DNA of 62,669 bases from Candidatus Methanoplasma sp. GTDB taxonomy: Archaea; Thermoplasmatota; Thermoplasmata; Methanomassiliicoccales; Methanomethylophilaceae. Within the stretch, counting starts at the first letter, position 1; each line of letters opens with the position of its first letter. Of this stretch, positions 9,003 to 17,327 are shown in pieces. The notes beneath the pieces are model-generated. The model was not told the DNA's origin, searched no databases, and worked only from the letters and a program-made list of their open reading frames with translations. The position numbers were made by a program, and so were the translations under genes. The DNA lies in the NCBI GenBank assembly GCA_031261625.1, contig JAISJG010000009.1:1-62669 (forward strand), written 5' to 3'.

Positions 9003-10553
9003 TTACTGATGCACTGAGGCCTGGATGAAACGGTTGATCACAAACTGTCTATCCATGCTTGCCAGGAACGGTCCGAGCCTCGGACCTGCGGATTTACCGA
9101 TAAGTATTGTGTATATCGCTTTGAATCCTGCTTTCGTTCCGATCGGCGATTCTTTTCCCGTGTTGGATATTATTTCCCCGATGGTCTCGGCATCCCAGTT
9201 GCAATCGTTCATTTTCCTCACAAGTTCCTGGAAGAAGACCTTGTCGTTCATCGACAGTTTCGTTTCCGGAGGTATCGTCGGATATACGGAGAATTTGACC
9301 TGGTCCGGTGCGAAACCGTTGAGCCAGTATCTTACGCATCTCACTCTGCGTTCCAGCCTTCTGAGGTCCTCCTCATCGGCTTTTGTGATATCGTTAGTAC
9401 GTCCGAGTATCTCGAGAACGCCTTCGAATGTGCCGGAGATCTGAGCTACAGTGGAAAGGTGCCTGTAAGGTATCTGTAACGGTAGTTTCTTCGGCGTATG
9501 ATTGTGCTGTGCGATCTCGTAGGCACGGACGGTGTTCTCCTCGGCCTCCGTGAACTCCTTGGAGAAGAATGCCCTCTCAATTCTGTCGTATTCGTCGGCC
9601 ACATCCAATATCCCCAGGCCGGAATCGTAATCGATAGCGTGGTTGGGATTCACCCTGAGGAACAGATAGTTAAGGACTTCCGGAGGGGTCATGTTGATGG
9701 CATCCAATCCGGTAACTGAACATCCGAGGGATTTGTGCATCTGACCGATACCTTTCAGCTGAACGAATTCATAAGGTATCGGGTACGGGGCCTTACCGCC
9801 GAATATCTCGGTCACCAGTCTCTTTCCGGTGTCGTAGGATCCTCCTGCCGCAGCGTGATCCTTACCGAAAGGTTCTGCAGATGTGCCGAATATCAGCCAC
9901 TTTGCAGGCCATTCCAGCCTCCATGTGAGTTTTCCGTCTCCTTTGGCGATATTGGCTTTTCCGTGGTGTCCGCATTTGCATTCGTACTCCACCGTCGGAT
10001 ATGAGTACGTATCGAACAGCGGATCTGTGAAACGGCCGCATTCCTCACAGAGCGGATTGTACGGCGCATAATCGGGATTGGACTCTCTGCCCGATACCTC
10101 GTTGAGGATCTCGATGATACGTGCCCTCTTCCTGAATGTGAGGTCGATGGCCTCTGCGAATTTTCCCTGCTCGTAGAGTTCGTGGGTCCATATTATCTCG
10201 CACTTGACGTTGAGCGAGTCAACAGCATCCAGGAAAGGCTGGGCGAAGTGATGGGCATAATTGTTGTGTTTTCCGCAGGGACATGGGATCCTACATATCG
10301 GTTTCCCGACATACTGTTCATATTCCTTGGGAAGGAAATCAAAGCGTTTTCTCAACGGGTCGATGGAATCGATCAGATAGATGAGTCTTACATCCTTGCC
10401 TTTCGACTCCACCGCACTGCGTACGGATTCGCCGGTAATGGCTTCTCTGAGACTTCCCACGTGTATTATCCCTGTGGGACTGATACCCGTGGCGATCAAA
10501 GGACGATCGCATGTGTTGGCCACTTCTTCCGCTACTACATCTGCCCAGTGCAT
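9003..10553 (-). CDS. lysK: Lysyl-tRNA synthetase, class I, with degenerate KMSKS
   Basis: Class I LysRS, charging tRNA-Lys, 516 residues. It begins MHWADVVAEE as in relatives and has the HIGH-type motif HVGS. A zinc-type cysteine set (CEECG, CKCGHHG) is present. At the place of KMSKS the sequence reads QMHKSLG: both lysines of the usual KMSSSKG pattern are replaced. The reading frame is clean on both sides, so this is not a frameshift. ATG 10568 is possible, but a TATA-like TATAAATG near 10584 puts the transcript start about 5 bases before 10553, which suits a leaderless start there. Confidence 0.88.
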   Translation of the reverse strand: MHWADVVAEEVANTCDRPLIATGISPTGIIHVGSLREAITGESVRSAVESKGKDVRLIYLIDSIDPLRKRFDFLPKEYEQYVGKPICRIPCPCGKHNNYAHHFAQPFLDAVDSLNVKCEIIWTHELYEQGKFAEAIDLTFRKRARIIEILNEVSGRESNPDYAPYNPLCEECGRFTDPLFDTYSYPTVEYECKCGHHGKANIAKGDGKLTWRLEWPAKWLIFGTSAEPFGKDHAAAGGSYDTGKRLVTEIFGGKAPYPIPYEFVQLKGIGQMHKSLGCSVTGLDAINMTPPEVLNYLFLRVNPNHAIDYDSGLGILDVADEYDRIERAFFSKEFTEAEENTVRAYEIAQHNHTPKKLPLQIPYRHLSTVAQISGTFEGVLEILGRTNDITKADEEDLRRLERRVRCVRYWLNGFAPDQVKFSVYPTIPPETKLSMNDKVFFQELVRKMNDCNWDAETIGEIISNTGKESPIGTKAGFKAIYTILIGKSAGPRLGPFLASMDRQFVINRFIQASVHQ

Positions 10554-10656
10554 TGTAACCGGACACATGTAGTATGCTTCTATAAATGATATTTTCGGTT
10601 CGTAGCCCGGATTACCCTCGTTAGGTATTTATACGAACTTTCACTTGTTGGCTTCA

Positions 10657-10821
10657 ATGGCAAAGAAAGAGAACAACTCCTTCCAATCATCAGCAGGACT
10701 GATGAGATACTTCGACACTGAAGATGACAAAGGCATCAAAGTGAGTCCGAAGCTCGTTATCGGTGTCGCAATAGTGTTCACCGTTTTCATTCTCGTTCTG
10801 CCTGTGTTCTTCCCCGCATAA
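10657..10821 (+). CDS. Preprotein translocase subunit Sec61-beta (SecG)
   Basis: 54-residue tail-anchored subunit of the archaeal SecYE-beta protein-conducting channel. The cytosolic half carries the family pattern SSAGLMRYFDTED and VSPKLVIG. A single C-terminal membrane helix (about 33-52) follows. A TATA-like TATTTATA at about 10626-10633 lies 25-30 bases before the ATG, so the mRNA is probably leaderless. It is a single-gene unit divergent from lysK. Confidence 0.88.
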   Translation: MAKKENNSFQSSAGLMRYFDTEDDKGIKVSPKLVIGVAIVFTVFILVLPVFFPA

Positions 10822-10884
10822 ACGCGCAGAAGGATATTTTCCCAGAATAGCATATGGATTACTGCGAAGTAGTTCCATCTAACA

Positions 10885-12216
10885 TCAGTATTCGCATTCT
10901 TCCGAACCGGGACATCCGCCCGGATATTTTTCCCTGAACGCACGCTGAAGCAACGGCGGAGCGATTATGGTAGTTGCAACGGCCATGATCACGACTACTG
11001 CATAAAGCTGGGACGACATCGCACCGGACGAAAGACCGATGGCCGCCACTATTATACCGACCTCTCCTCTCGGGATCATCCCTATACCGATTATCTTTCT
11101 GGACCTCTTGTCCAGACTCTTATCGCCCAAACGTGCACCGAAGTTGCAGCCTACATATTTGGAAATGACGGCCAAAACTATGACTATCGCCGACAGGATG
11201 AGAACGGACGGTTCCAGACAATCCTCGATATTTACCTGCATCCCCACATGGACGAAGAAGAACGACAGGAACAACACCGTGATCGGCTCTATCCTTTCCT
11301 CCAGATTCCATTCTGTGGCATAATCGGCAAATAGCATCCCTCCAAGGAATGCTCCGATGATCGCTGCAAGTCCGATACTGTCCGCAAACCACGATATCCC
11401 GAGACAGACCACTATCGCAAGGATCAGCTTACCGACGTGGTCTTCCGCCTCCTTTACTTCCGCGGGCTCTTCTCCGGACACCTTTTTGTTGAGGTTCCTT
11501 CTCAGGAAGAAATCATACAGCCACGGGACCACCCACAAAGCTACCGCGATCATTCCCAGCACGAAAATAGCGGCAATGATCGTTATCATGGCGATATCCA
11601 TCATGCTGGTGGATTTGGCCGCGCCGATAACTATTGCCAGTACGACCATTCCGAGAACGTCGTCTATCACCGCGGCAGCGATTATTATCCTTGACTCGAT
11701 TGTGTGGAGTACTTTCATGTCCTTGATGACACGTGCGGTTATCCCGACACTGGTAGCGACCATCGCCGCTCCGAGGAACATCGCATGGTTCGTGTTGCCG
11801 TCATAGAACAGTATCAGTACGAATCCCAATACGAACGGGACTATCACTCCGAGAACAGCAACGAACATCGCTGCTTTCCCTACGGACATGAGGCTTTTCA
11901 CCCTTGTCTCCAGTCCGACTCCGAACAGAAGGAATATCGCACCCAGTTCCGAGAACAGTTCTATGACATCATAATTCTCTGATGATGGTATCGGGACATA
12001 TACATCAGACTCGGGGACAGGGTCCCAGAAAATATCGAACATGTCCAAAAACGACCAATCACCTATGGAAATGTTGGCGATTACTATCCCGACAAGGATC
12101 TCACCTATCAGTCCCGTAAGACCGAAACGCTGGAACAGCCATGACCCCAGGCGCGCAAGCGCAAGCAGGACCACCAGCATGATCAGGACAGACCCTATTT
12201 CCATAACGGCTGTCAT
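10885..12216 (-). CDS. CPA2-family cation/proton antiporter
   Basis: 443 residues with about 13 hydrophobic helices. The double-aspartate ion site is present (AAVIDDVLG), typical of electrogenic CPA2/NapA-like Na+/H+ antiporters, and GMIPRGEVGII matches the helix-10 region. There is no C-terminal TrkA-N nucleotide domain; it stops at a short cysteine-containing tail (CPGSEEC). It probably exports Na+ or K+ in exchange for protons. It follows the 513-residue acidic protein with a 49-base gap on the same strand; co-transcription is uncertain. Confidence 0.85.
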   Translation of the reverse strand: MTAVMEIGSVLIMLVVLLALARLGSWLFQRFGLTGLIGEILVGIVIANISIGDWSFLDMFDIFWDPVPESDVYVPIPSSENYDVIELFSELGAIFLLFGVGLETRVKSLMSVGKAAMFVAVLGVIVPFVLGFVLILFYDGNTNHAMFLGAAMVATSVGITARVIKDMKVLHTIESRIIIAAAVIDDVLGMVVLAIVIGAAKSTSMMDIAMITIIAAIFVLGMIAVALWVVPWLYDFFLRRNLNKKVSGEEPAEVKEAEDHVGKLILAIVVCLGISWFADSIGLAAIIGAFLGGMLFADYATEWNLEERIEPITVLFLSFFFVHVGMQVNIEDCLEPSVLILSAIVIVLAVISKYVGCNFGARLGDKSLDKRSRKIIGIGMIPRGEVGIIVAAIGLSSGAMSSQLYAVVVIMAVATTIIAPPLLQRAFREKYPGGCPGSEECEY

Positions 12217-12265
12217 GCTTTGATTTTATAAAAGAATGATGTGGAAAAGGTTTAATTGAATGGTT

Positions 12266-13807
12266 TTACGTGAAAACGAATTTGTCGTCGTAGGACTCCA
12301 ATCCGTCGTCCGGGATCACTGTCTCGTCTCCGGTGAGTTCTGAGAACGGATCATCCGCAAGGACCATCTCCGGGAGAGTGATCATTATCAGGTCCGCCAC
12401 AAGGTCTTTGACCTCGTAGGTTCTGAAATCCGCTACGGTCTCGGAGCTTATCGCCACGATCTCTTCCGGTATTACTTCTTCGACCTGGGTCGGGGCCTGT
12501 TTCAGGACCGTTGCCTGAGGAACCGCGGGCTCTTCGGACTCTTTGGGTCCTTCGGACAATACAACGTGGATCTCCTCTCCGATATCCAACTGGACCTCAT
12601 TCTGGATCGGTGCCACAACAGATGTTGTGAACGCGGCCTCTGATTTGACGGTCTCGTTACCGATGAACGATGCCCTGTCGGCAACATCGTCGTCGGTGTT
12701 CGCTTCATTCGTCGGAAGCTGTCTCATCACATCCTGCATTCCTGCTGGGAACTCGTCGACAAGGATCTTCTCCTCTGATCCGAGCGGTACATTGAATGCA
12801 TCATTGTCCGTGTCAGTGGTATCAGGTACGAGCGGTTCGACCTTATCTGCAGGACGGGGTGCTCTGATGATCTTGGACGGGTCGAATTTGGGCTTGCGCA
12901 CGCTGCGGTAGGGTGCCATCTTCGCCGGGATGGTCGGGACGACCTTCGCCGGAACCTCTGATGCCTGATCGTAATTGCGGTAGACGGGTTTTTCGGAAGA
13001 TACCTCGGCATTGTACGGGGCCATTCTTCCGGGGATGGTAGGAACATCGGCGACGACTTCGACCCCATAGTCGCTGTCTTCCTCATACGGGATAGCTGCT
13101 TCTTTGGATTGAGGGGCGACTATAGAACCTACGGATGTCATTGCTGCCTCTTGGGCTGTGATCATGTCGAAGGGTACGGATTCGGGTTCGGATGAATAAA
13201 GATTTTCGGATCCTCTTCCGGGGTTGAACAGTTCGGTCACGGGTCCGTCAAGGTCCGCGTCGTATTCTTCGCTCTTCTTGATTATAACCTCGTTGAAATC
13301 GATCTCGCCTACGGAGTCTGTCTGTTTCCTCTGGGCATTTACGAATATATCGGCGGGCTGTTCGTACTCTATTCTCTGTTGGACACGGATAGGTTCGGGT
13401 ATCGATACGACACTGGTCTGGGGGGCCTTCTGTCCGCTGACGAAACTTCCGGGCTCCATCTTTATGAAACCGGGCTCGTTCTCTTCGAAGTACGCGCTGT
13501 CCGGCTGTATTGAAATGTAAACGTCCTCTTTCTCTTTGACGTTGTAGACGACATATCCTTCCCCGCTAAGCTGCTTGAGCCCGGGAGACGATACAGGTTC
13601 CACGTGCCTTGCGGTCCTTCCGGGAAGATCGTAATCCGTCCCGTTGGATACACTGAATCCAGGGTGTCTTTGTTTTACTTCCACTTGTGTCACATTGTTC
13701 GTGTTAGGCTCCGGCCTAAGCACGCGCTTAAAAATGCCCTTCGGAATGCTACCGCTAAATCTGCTAGAGTCACCGCTCATGCTATCCCATCCGATGGTGT
13801 ATTGCAT
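12266..13807 (-). CDS. Acidic low-complexity protein with PTIP-x-MAPY repeats
   Basis: 513 residues, not recognised. It is rich in E, D, V, P and S and looks largely disordered. Two copies of a short motif stand out near residues 254 and 289: PTIPGRMAPY and PTIPAKMAPY. No membrane helix or signal peptide is evident. A second ATG at 13780 (MSGDSSRF) is a plausible start, because AT-rich CTTTTAATAA near 13820 would place the transcript start at about 13793. It sits 28 bases downstream of nikR. Confidence 0.6.
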   Translation of the reverse strand: MQYTIGWDSMSGDSSRFSGSIPKGIFKRVLRPEPNTNNVTQVEVKQRHPGFSVSNGTDYDLPGRTARHVEPVSSPGLKQLSGEGYVVYNVKEKEDVYISIQPDSAYFEENEPGFIKMEPGSFVSGQKAPQTSVVSIPEPIRVQQRIEYEQPADIFVNAQRKQTDSVGEIDFNEVIIKKSEEYDADLDGPVTELFNPGRGSENLYSSEPESVPFDMITAQEAAMTSVGSIVAPQSKEAAIPYEEDSDYGVEVVADVPTIPGRMAPYNAEVSSEKPVYRNYDQASEVPAKVVPTIPAKMAPYRSVRKPKFDPSKIIRAPRPADKVEPLVPDTTDTDNDAFNVPLGSEEKILVDEFPAGMQDVMRQLPTNEANTDDDVADRASFIGNETVKSEAAFTTSVVAPIQNEVQLDIGEEIHVVLSEGPKESEEPAVPQATVLKQAPTQVEEVIPEEIVAISSETVADFRTYEVKDLVADLIMITLPEMVLADDPFSELTGDETVIPDDGLESYDDKFVFT

Positions 13808-13835
13808 TTATCTTATTAAAAGATAAAGTCGGACT

Positions 13836-14219
13836 TTAATTCCTAACGAACCTGACATAGTCCGCTTTGCCCGTTGAGTGTATATCTCTGAGCATTGATG
13901 CTATATCTTTAGCATCACCTGATACCACCATCACCTCAAGACACTTGTGGTTTTTGAGATGTGAATGAAGCTGTGTTTTGATGTCACCCTCATGTTTTGC
14001 CTGGATTAGCCCCATCCACGGATCCGCATGATCCTTCTTAACGATTATCAGCACACCTTCGACAGGACCTTCCAGGTCCTTTATCTCCTGTGCCTCGGCA
14101 GTCGCAGCATTGATAGCCCTGCGGACGGCCTCACTTCTTCCATTCAGACCGTAAACCTTCTGGATCTCATCCAGAGCCCGGATATTCTCATCATTCAATG
14201 ATATACTCACAATTCCCAT
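13836..14219 (-). CDS. nikR: NikR-type nickel-responsive regulator
   Basis: 127 residues from the ATG at 14219, which has GGTG 8 bases upstream (AAGGTGTGAGAAAAATG). An N-terminal ribbon-helix-helix (about 1-45) precedes an ACT-like metal domain. The nickel ligands of NikR appear as H76, H85, H87 and C93 (HSH followed by KCLEV). NikR represses or activates nickel and related metal genes when nickel is bound. It is divergent from a ZIP-family metal transporter across a short AT-rich region that may hold the operator. Confidence 0.85.
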   Translation of the reverse strand: MGIVSISLNDENIRALDEIQKVYGLNGRSEAVRRAINAATAEAQEIKDLEGPVEGVLIIVKKDHADPWMGLIQAKHEGDIKTQLHSHLKNHKCLEVMVVSGDAKDIASMLRDIHSTGKADYVRFVRN

Positions 14220-14232
14220 TTTTCTCACACCT

Positions 14233-14292
14233 TGTTAACATTTCAATGTAAAGCTATGATTTGTTATTAACATTGTGGTAAGATATTAATAT
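14233..14292. promoter_or_regulatory. Divergent nikR/ZIP control region
   Basis: Contains ACATT-TC-AATGT (14238-14249), a direct repeat of TTAACATT (14235-14242 and 14267-14274, 32 bases apart) and the palindrome GATATTAATATC at 14282-14293. The last is a good TATA element for the ZIP gene, whose ATG is at 14315. An operator for NikR is plausible, but the E. coli GTATGA/TCATAC site is not present. Confidence 0.45.
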
Positions 14293-14314
14293 CATCTTCA
14301 GAGTAGAAGATATC

Positions 14315-15100
14315 ATGGATTACGTATGGTTCGTTGTATGCATGGTGGTAATATTCGCCGCCTCACTGGTGGGAGCCTATCTCCCGTTATCTTTCAAAAC
14401 CTCGGACAGGCGCGTCCATCTGATGATTGCGTTCAGCGCAGGCATATTCCTGGGGGTGCTTTTCCTGATGCTCCTTCCCGAAGCGATCGAGGAAAGCGAA
14501 GCAGCAGGATATGATACACACATCGTGATGTATGCCATACTGGGAGGATTCCTTGCAATATTCATATTCGATTTCCTTTTCAGACATTACGTTAAACCGG
14601 AATGCGACTGCGAGGAATGCAGAGATTATCATTCACATGATATGACCTCGCTCTCCGCTTTCGTAGGATTGTCAATACACGCATGTTTCGACGGTCTCGC
14701 ACTGGCCGCGGCGTTCGTGGCCGGAGAAGAGGTGGGGCTCGTCGTTCTGCTGGCTATATGTGTCCATAAGATAGTAGAGGTCTTCTCGCTGTCATCCACA
14801 TTCCTGCTGTCCAACCGCAGGAAGAAGGCGACCAGATACCTTGTTCCGTTCTGTCTGATAACACCGCTCGCAGGTATCGCTTCGTATCTGATACTGAACG
14901 GTGCGGATACGGATGTGGCCGGCATTGCCATCGCGATATCCGCAGGGATATTCATGTTCGTGACGATGATCGACATACTCCCGGAGGCTTTCCACAGGCG
15001 GGATATCGATGTCAAATCCGTGGCGCTGCTGCTGATAGGTCTTGCGGTCGTCATCGCGATCGTGGCGATCACGGAAGCCGTCGGCGGACATGCCATATGA
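14315..15100 (+). CDS. ZIP-family divalent metal transporter
   Basis: 261 residues with about eight hydrophobic helices. The ZIP metal site is visible: H122 and D126 in IHACFDGLAL and H151/E155 in HKIVEVFS. The loop before it (CDCEEC with HSH, about 97-108) is rich in metal ligands, as usual for ZIPs. It imports Zn2+, Fe2+ or a similar ion. The ATG probably begins a leaderless transcript from GATATTAATATC. It is divergent from nikR, so nickel-linked control is possible. Confidence 0.85.
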   Translation: MDYVWFVVCMVVIFAASLVGAYLPLSFKTSDRRVHLMIAFSAGIFLGVLFLMLLPEAIEESEAAGYDTHIVMYAILGGFLAIFIFDFLFRHYVKPECDCEECRDYHSHDMTSLSAFVGLSIHACFDGLALAAAFVAGEEVGLVVLLAICVHKIVEVFSLSSTFLLSNRRKKATRYLVPFCLITPLAGIASYLILNGADTDVAGIAIAISAGIFMFVTMIDILPEAFHRRDIDVKSVALLLIGLAVVIAIVAITEAVGGHAI

Positions 15101-15201
15101 TGTCGTAAATGAACATCCAAAACTTTTTTCTTTCCATTTTTTCGTCTATTGACGTATATCGATACGTACAGTTTTATAAACTTAAGGGGTATCGCACACC
15201 C

Positions 15202-15771
15202 ATGGCTGATAACCAGAATCCCCCTATCAACAGGATAGCTGATCCGGCACCACTCGGATTGATGGCTTTCGGAATGACCACGGTGTTGCTGTCGTTCCAT
15301 AACCTCGGACTATTCGGTCTAGATTCATCCATTCTGAACATGGGCATCTTCTACGGAGGATTGGCCCAGATAATCGCAGGGATATTCGAATTCAAAAGAG
15401 GGAACACTTTCGGAGCGACCGCATTCACTTCGTTCGGTTTCTTCTGGCTGTCGTTCGTTGCGATAAATACCGGCATGCTGACCGACATAGGTTCTGAGAG
15501 CGCCGCTGTCGGAGCTTACTTCGCAATATGGGGATTGATGACGTTCTTCATGTTCATCGGAACGCTGAAAAGCCCCGTGTCCCTAAGAGTTGTGTTCTTC
15601 ACACTGACGATACTGTTCTTCGTAGTCGCTGCGAAGGACCTGTCCGGGATCGCGGAAATCGCTTATGTTGCCGGCGCGGTCGGCATCATATGCGGCGGAA
15701 GTGCGATGTACACCGCGGCCGGGCACATAATCAACGAGCAACACGGAAGAAATGCCGTACCGCTCGGATGA
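15202..15771 (+). CDS. AceTr (GPR1/FUN34/YaaH) acetate-type transporter
   Basis: 189 residues from the ATG at 15202, with six hydrophobic helices and the family signature DPAPLGLMAFG near the N-terminus. Members such as SatP move acetate or succinate with protons. Acetate is a likely carbon source for a heterotrophic methanogen. GTTTTATAAAC ends about 22-30 bases before the ATG, giving a leaderless start. It is convergent with the glutamate-synthase-like gene 24 bases downstream. Confidence 0.85.
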   Translation: MADNQNPPINRIADPAPLGLMAFGMTTVLLSFHNLGLFGLDSSILNMGIFYGGLAQIIAGIFEFKRGNTFGATAFTSFGFFWLSFVAINTGMLTDIGSESAAVGAYFAIWGLMTFFMFIGTLKSPVSLRVVFFTLTILFFVVAAKDLSGIAEIAYVAGAVGIICGGSAMYTAAGHIINEQHGRNAVPLG

Positions 15772-15795
15772 ATCCCGATCAAACCTTTTCCGCCC

Positions 15796-17193
15796 TCAGG
15801 CGTGCCTTATCCCTGTGCTGTCGGATATCTCCGAACTTGTGGTACAGAGATCTTCCAGCGAGAGGTCACGGATGTTCGAATGCCCCGTGGCCCTGGCGAA
15901 TGCCCTGAGCTCGTCGGCGGTGGCATTCAGATAGTTCGCTACTTTCTGAGCACCGGCCTCAACATCCAATTTCTTCTCCAGTTCCGGATTCTGGGTCGCG
16001 ATACCCATCGGACATGCGCTCTTGTGGCATATCCTGTATCTCTGACATCCCAGCGCCATCAGGGCCGCGGATGCTATCGCAACGGCATCGGCACCCATCG
16101 CTATCGCCTTGACGAAATCCATGCTCGTACGCAATCCTCCGGTGATGACGAGTTCCTGCGTCATACCGTGTTCGTCCATGTATCTTCTCGCCCTTGCAAG
16201 CGCGTACACCGTGGGGACCGATGAAGCATCCTTGATGAATTTGCCGGTAGATCCGGTGGCACCGCCTCTTCCGTCGATGGTGATGAAATCACAGCCGGAA
16301 TGGGAAATGAACTCAAGGTCCTCTTCTATGTGGCCGGCGGCGATCTTCACGCCTATCGGGCGACCGCCGCTTTCCTCTCTTAACTCATCGACCATAACCT
16401 TGAGATCTTCGGGAGTTTTCAGCTCGCTGAACTTCGCGGGGCTCCATACTTCCTGTCCTGCGGGCTTTCCTCTGATGTAGGAAATGGGGACAGTTACTTT
16501 TTCTCCGGGGAGATGACCTCCCATCCCGGGTTTCGTACCCTGACCTATCTTTATCTCGATGGCATCGGCCGTTCTGAGTATATCGGTACCCATGCTGTAT
16601 CTGTTGGGAACATATTCGAAAATGTATCTGTAGGCACTCGATTTTTCTTCCGGGAGTACTCCGCCCTCACCGCTGCTGGTCGCAGTGTGCGCTATTGCGG
16701 ATCCCAGTGCCAGCGCTTTCTTTGCTTTGGACGATAAGGCTCCGAAGCTCATATGTGAGATGTAAACGGGAATATCCAATATCATAGGCTTCGCGGCATT
16801 CTTACCGATCACGACGTTTATGTTGACCTCCTCGTCCCTTTCCAACGGGGATCTTGCCAACTGCGCCCCCATGACCAATATATCATCGAACTTCGGGACG
16901 GGCATCTGCGTGTCCATAGGTTCATCTGTACTTTTCCCCGTAGCGGCCAAACGGTGGATCTCATCCATCACCGTGTTTCCGCTTATCTCCTCGGACACAT
17001 CGAATACCTGAACGCTGCGGGCACTTTGCGTGTGAACTCGGTTCGATTCGTTGGACTCTTCGATTATTTCGAAATGCTTTTTCGCTGCTCCGCAAAGTGG
17101 ACATGACCAATTGTCCGGAAGTTCTGCGAACGGAACTCCCTCTGCTTCTTCATCATATATCTCTCCACATACTTTGCATCTGTATCTAGACAT
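15796..17193 (-). CDS. Rubredoxin-fused glutamate synthase-like FMN protein
   Basis: 465 residues from ATG 17193 (TATCTATAAG lies 25-30 bases upstream). A rubredoxin module (C6, C9, C31, C34) precedes a GltB-type FMN-binding TIM barrel. The 3Fe-4S cysteines appear as CQRYRICHKSAC, followed by PMGIA. There is no glutaminase domain, so glutamine-derived ammonia must come from a separate protein or the enzyme uses another donor. Short archaeal GltB-like proteins are annotated as glutamate synthase, but their exact reaction is unproven. Here the rubredoxin could deliver electrons in place of a GltD subunit. Confidence 0.82.
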   Translation of the reverse strand: MSRYRCKVCGEIYDEEAEGVPFAELPDNWSCPLCGAAKKHFEIIEESNESNRVHTQSARSVQVFDVSEEISGNTVMDEIHRLAATGKSTDEPMDTQMPVPKFDDILVMGAQLARSPLERDEEVNINVVIGKNAAKPMILDIPVYISHMSFGALSSKAKKALALGSAIAHTATSSGEGGVLPEEKSSAYRYIFEYVPNRYSMGTDILRTADAIEIKIGQGTKPGMGGHLPGEKVTVPISYIRGKPAGQEVWSPAKFSELKTPEDLKVMVDELREESGGRPIGVKIAAGHIEEDLEFISHSGCDFITIDGRGGATGSTGKFIKDASSVPTVYALARARRYMDEHGMTQELVITGGLRTSMDFVKAIAMGADAVAIASAALMALGCQRYRICHKSACPMGIATQNPELEKKLDVEAGAQKVANYLNATADELRAFARATGHSNIRDLSLEDLCTTSSEISDSTGIRHA

Positions 17194-17266
17194 GATGTAG
17201 AGTATCGTTGTCAACTTATAGATACGTTGCAGTGTTTATCAGTGAAATCCAATCGGCAAATCATTA

Positions 17267-17295
17267 AGTAGCACGAATTATAATATCGTGTTACT
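17267..17295 (+). promoter_or_regulatory. Operator palindrome over the TATA box of the uptake operon
   Basis: AGTAGCACGA and TCGTGTTACT form an inverted repeat (9 of 10 positions) with a 9-base spacer holding TTATAAT, the likely TATA element. A repressor bound here would block TBP/TFB binding. The first gene starts at 17328 with GGAG 9-12 bases before its ATG. Confidence 0.6.
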
Positions 17296-17327
17296 CATGG
17301 ATTTATCTGTGTTACAGGAGAATTGAT

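Noticed and set aside
9700..9770. Frameshift as explanation for the missing KMSKS in LysRS
   Set aside because: The translation remains family-like on both sides of the loop, with no shift needed.
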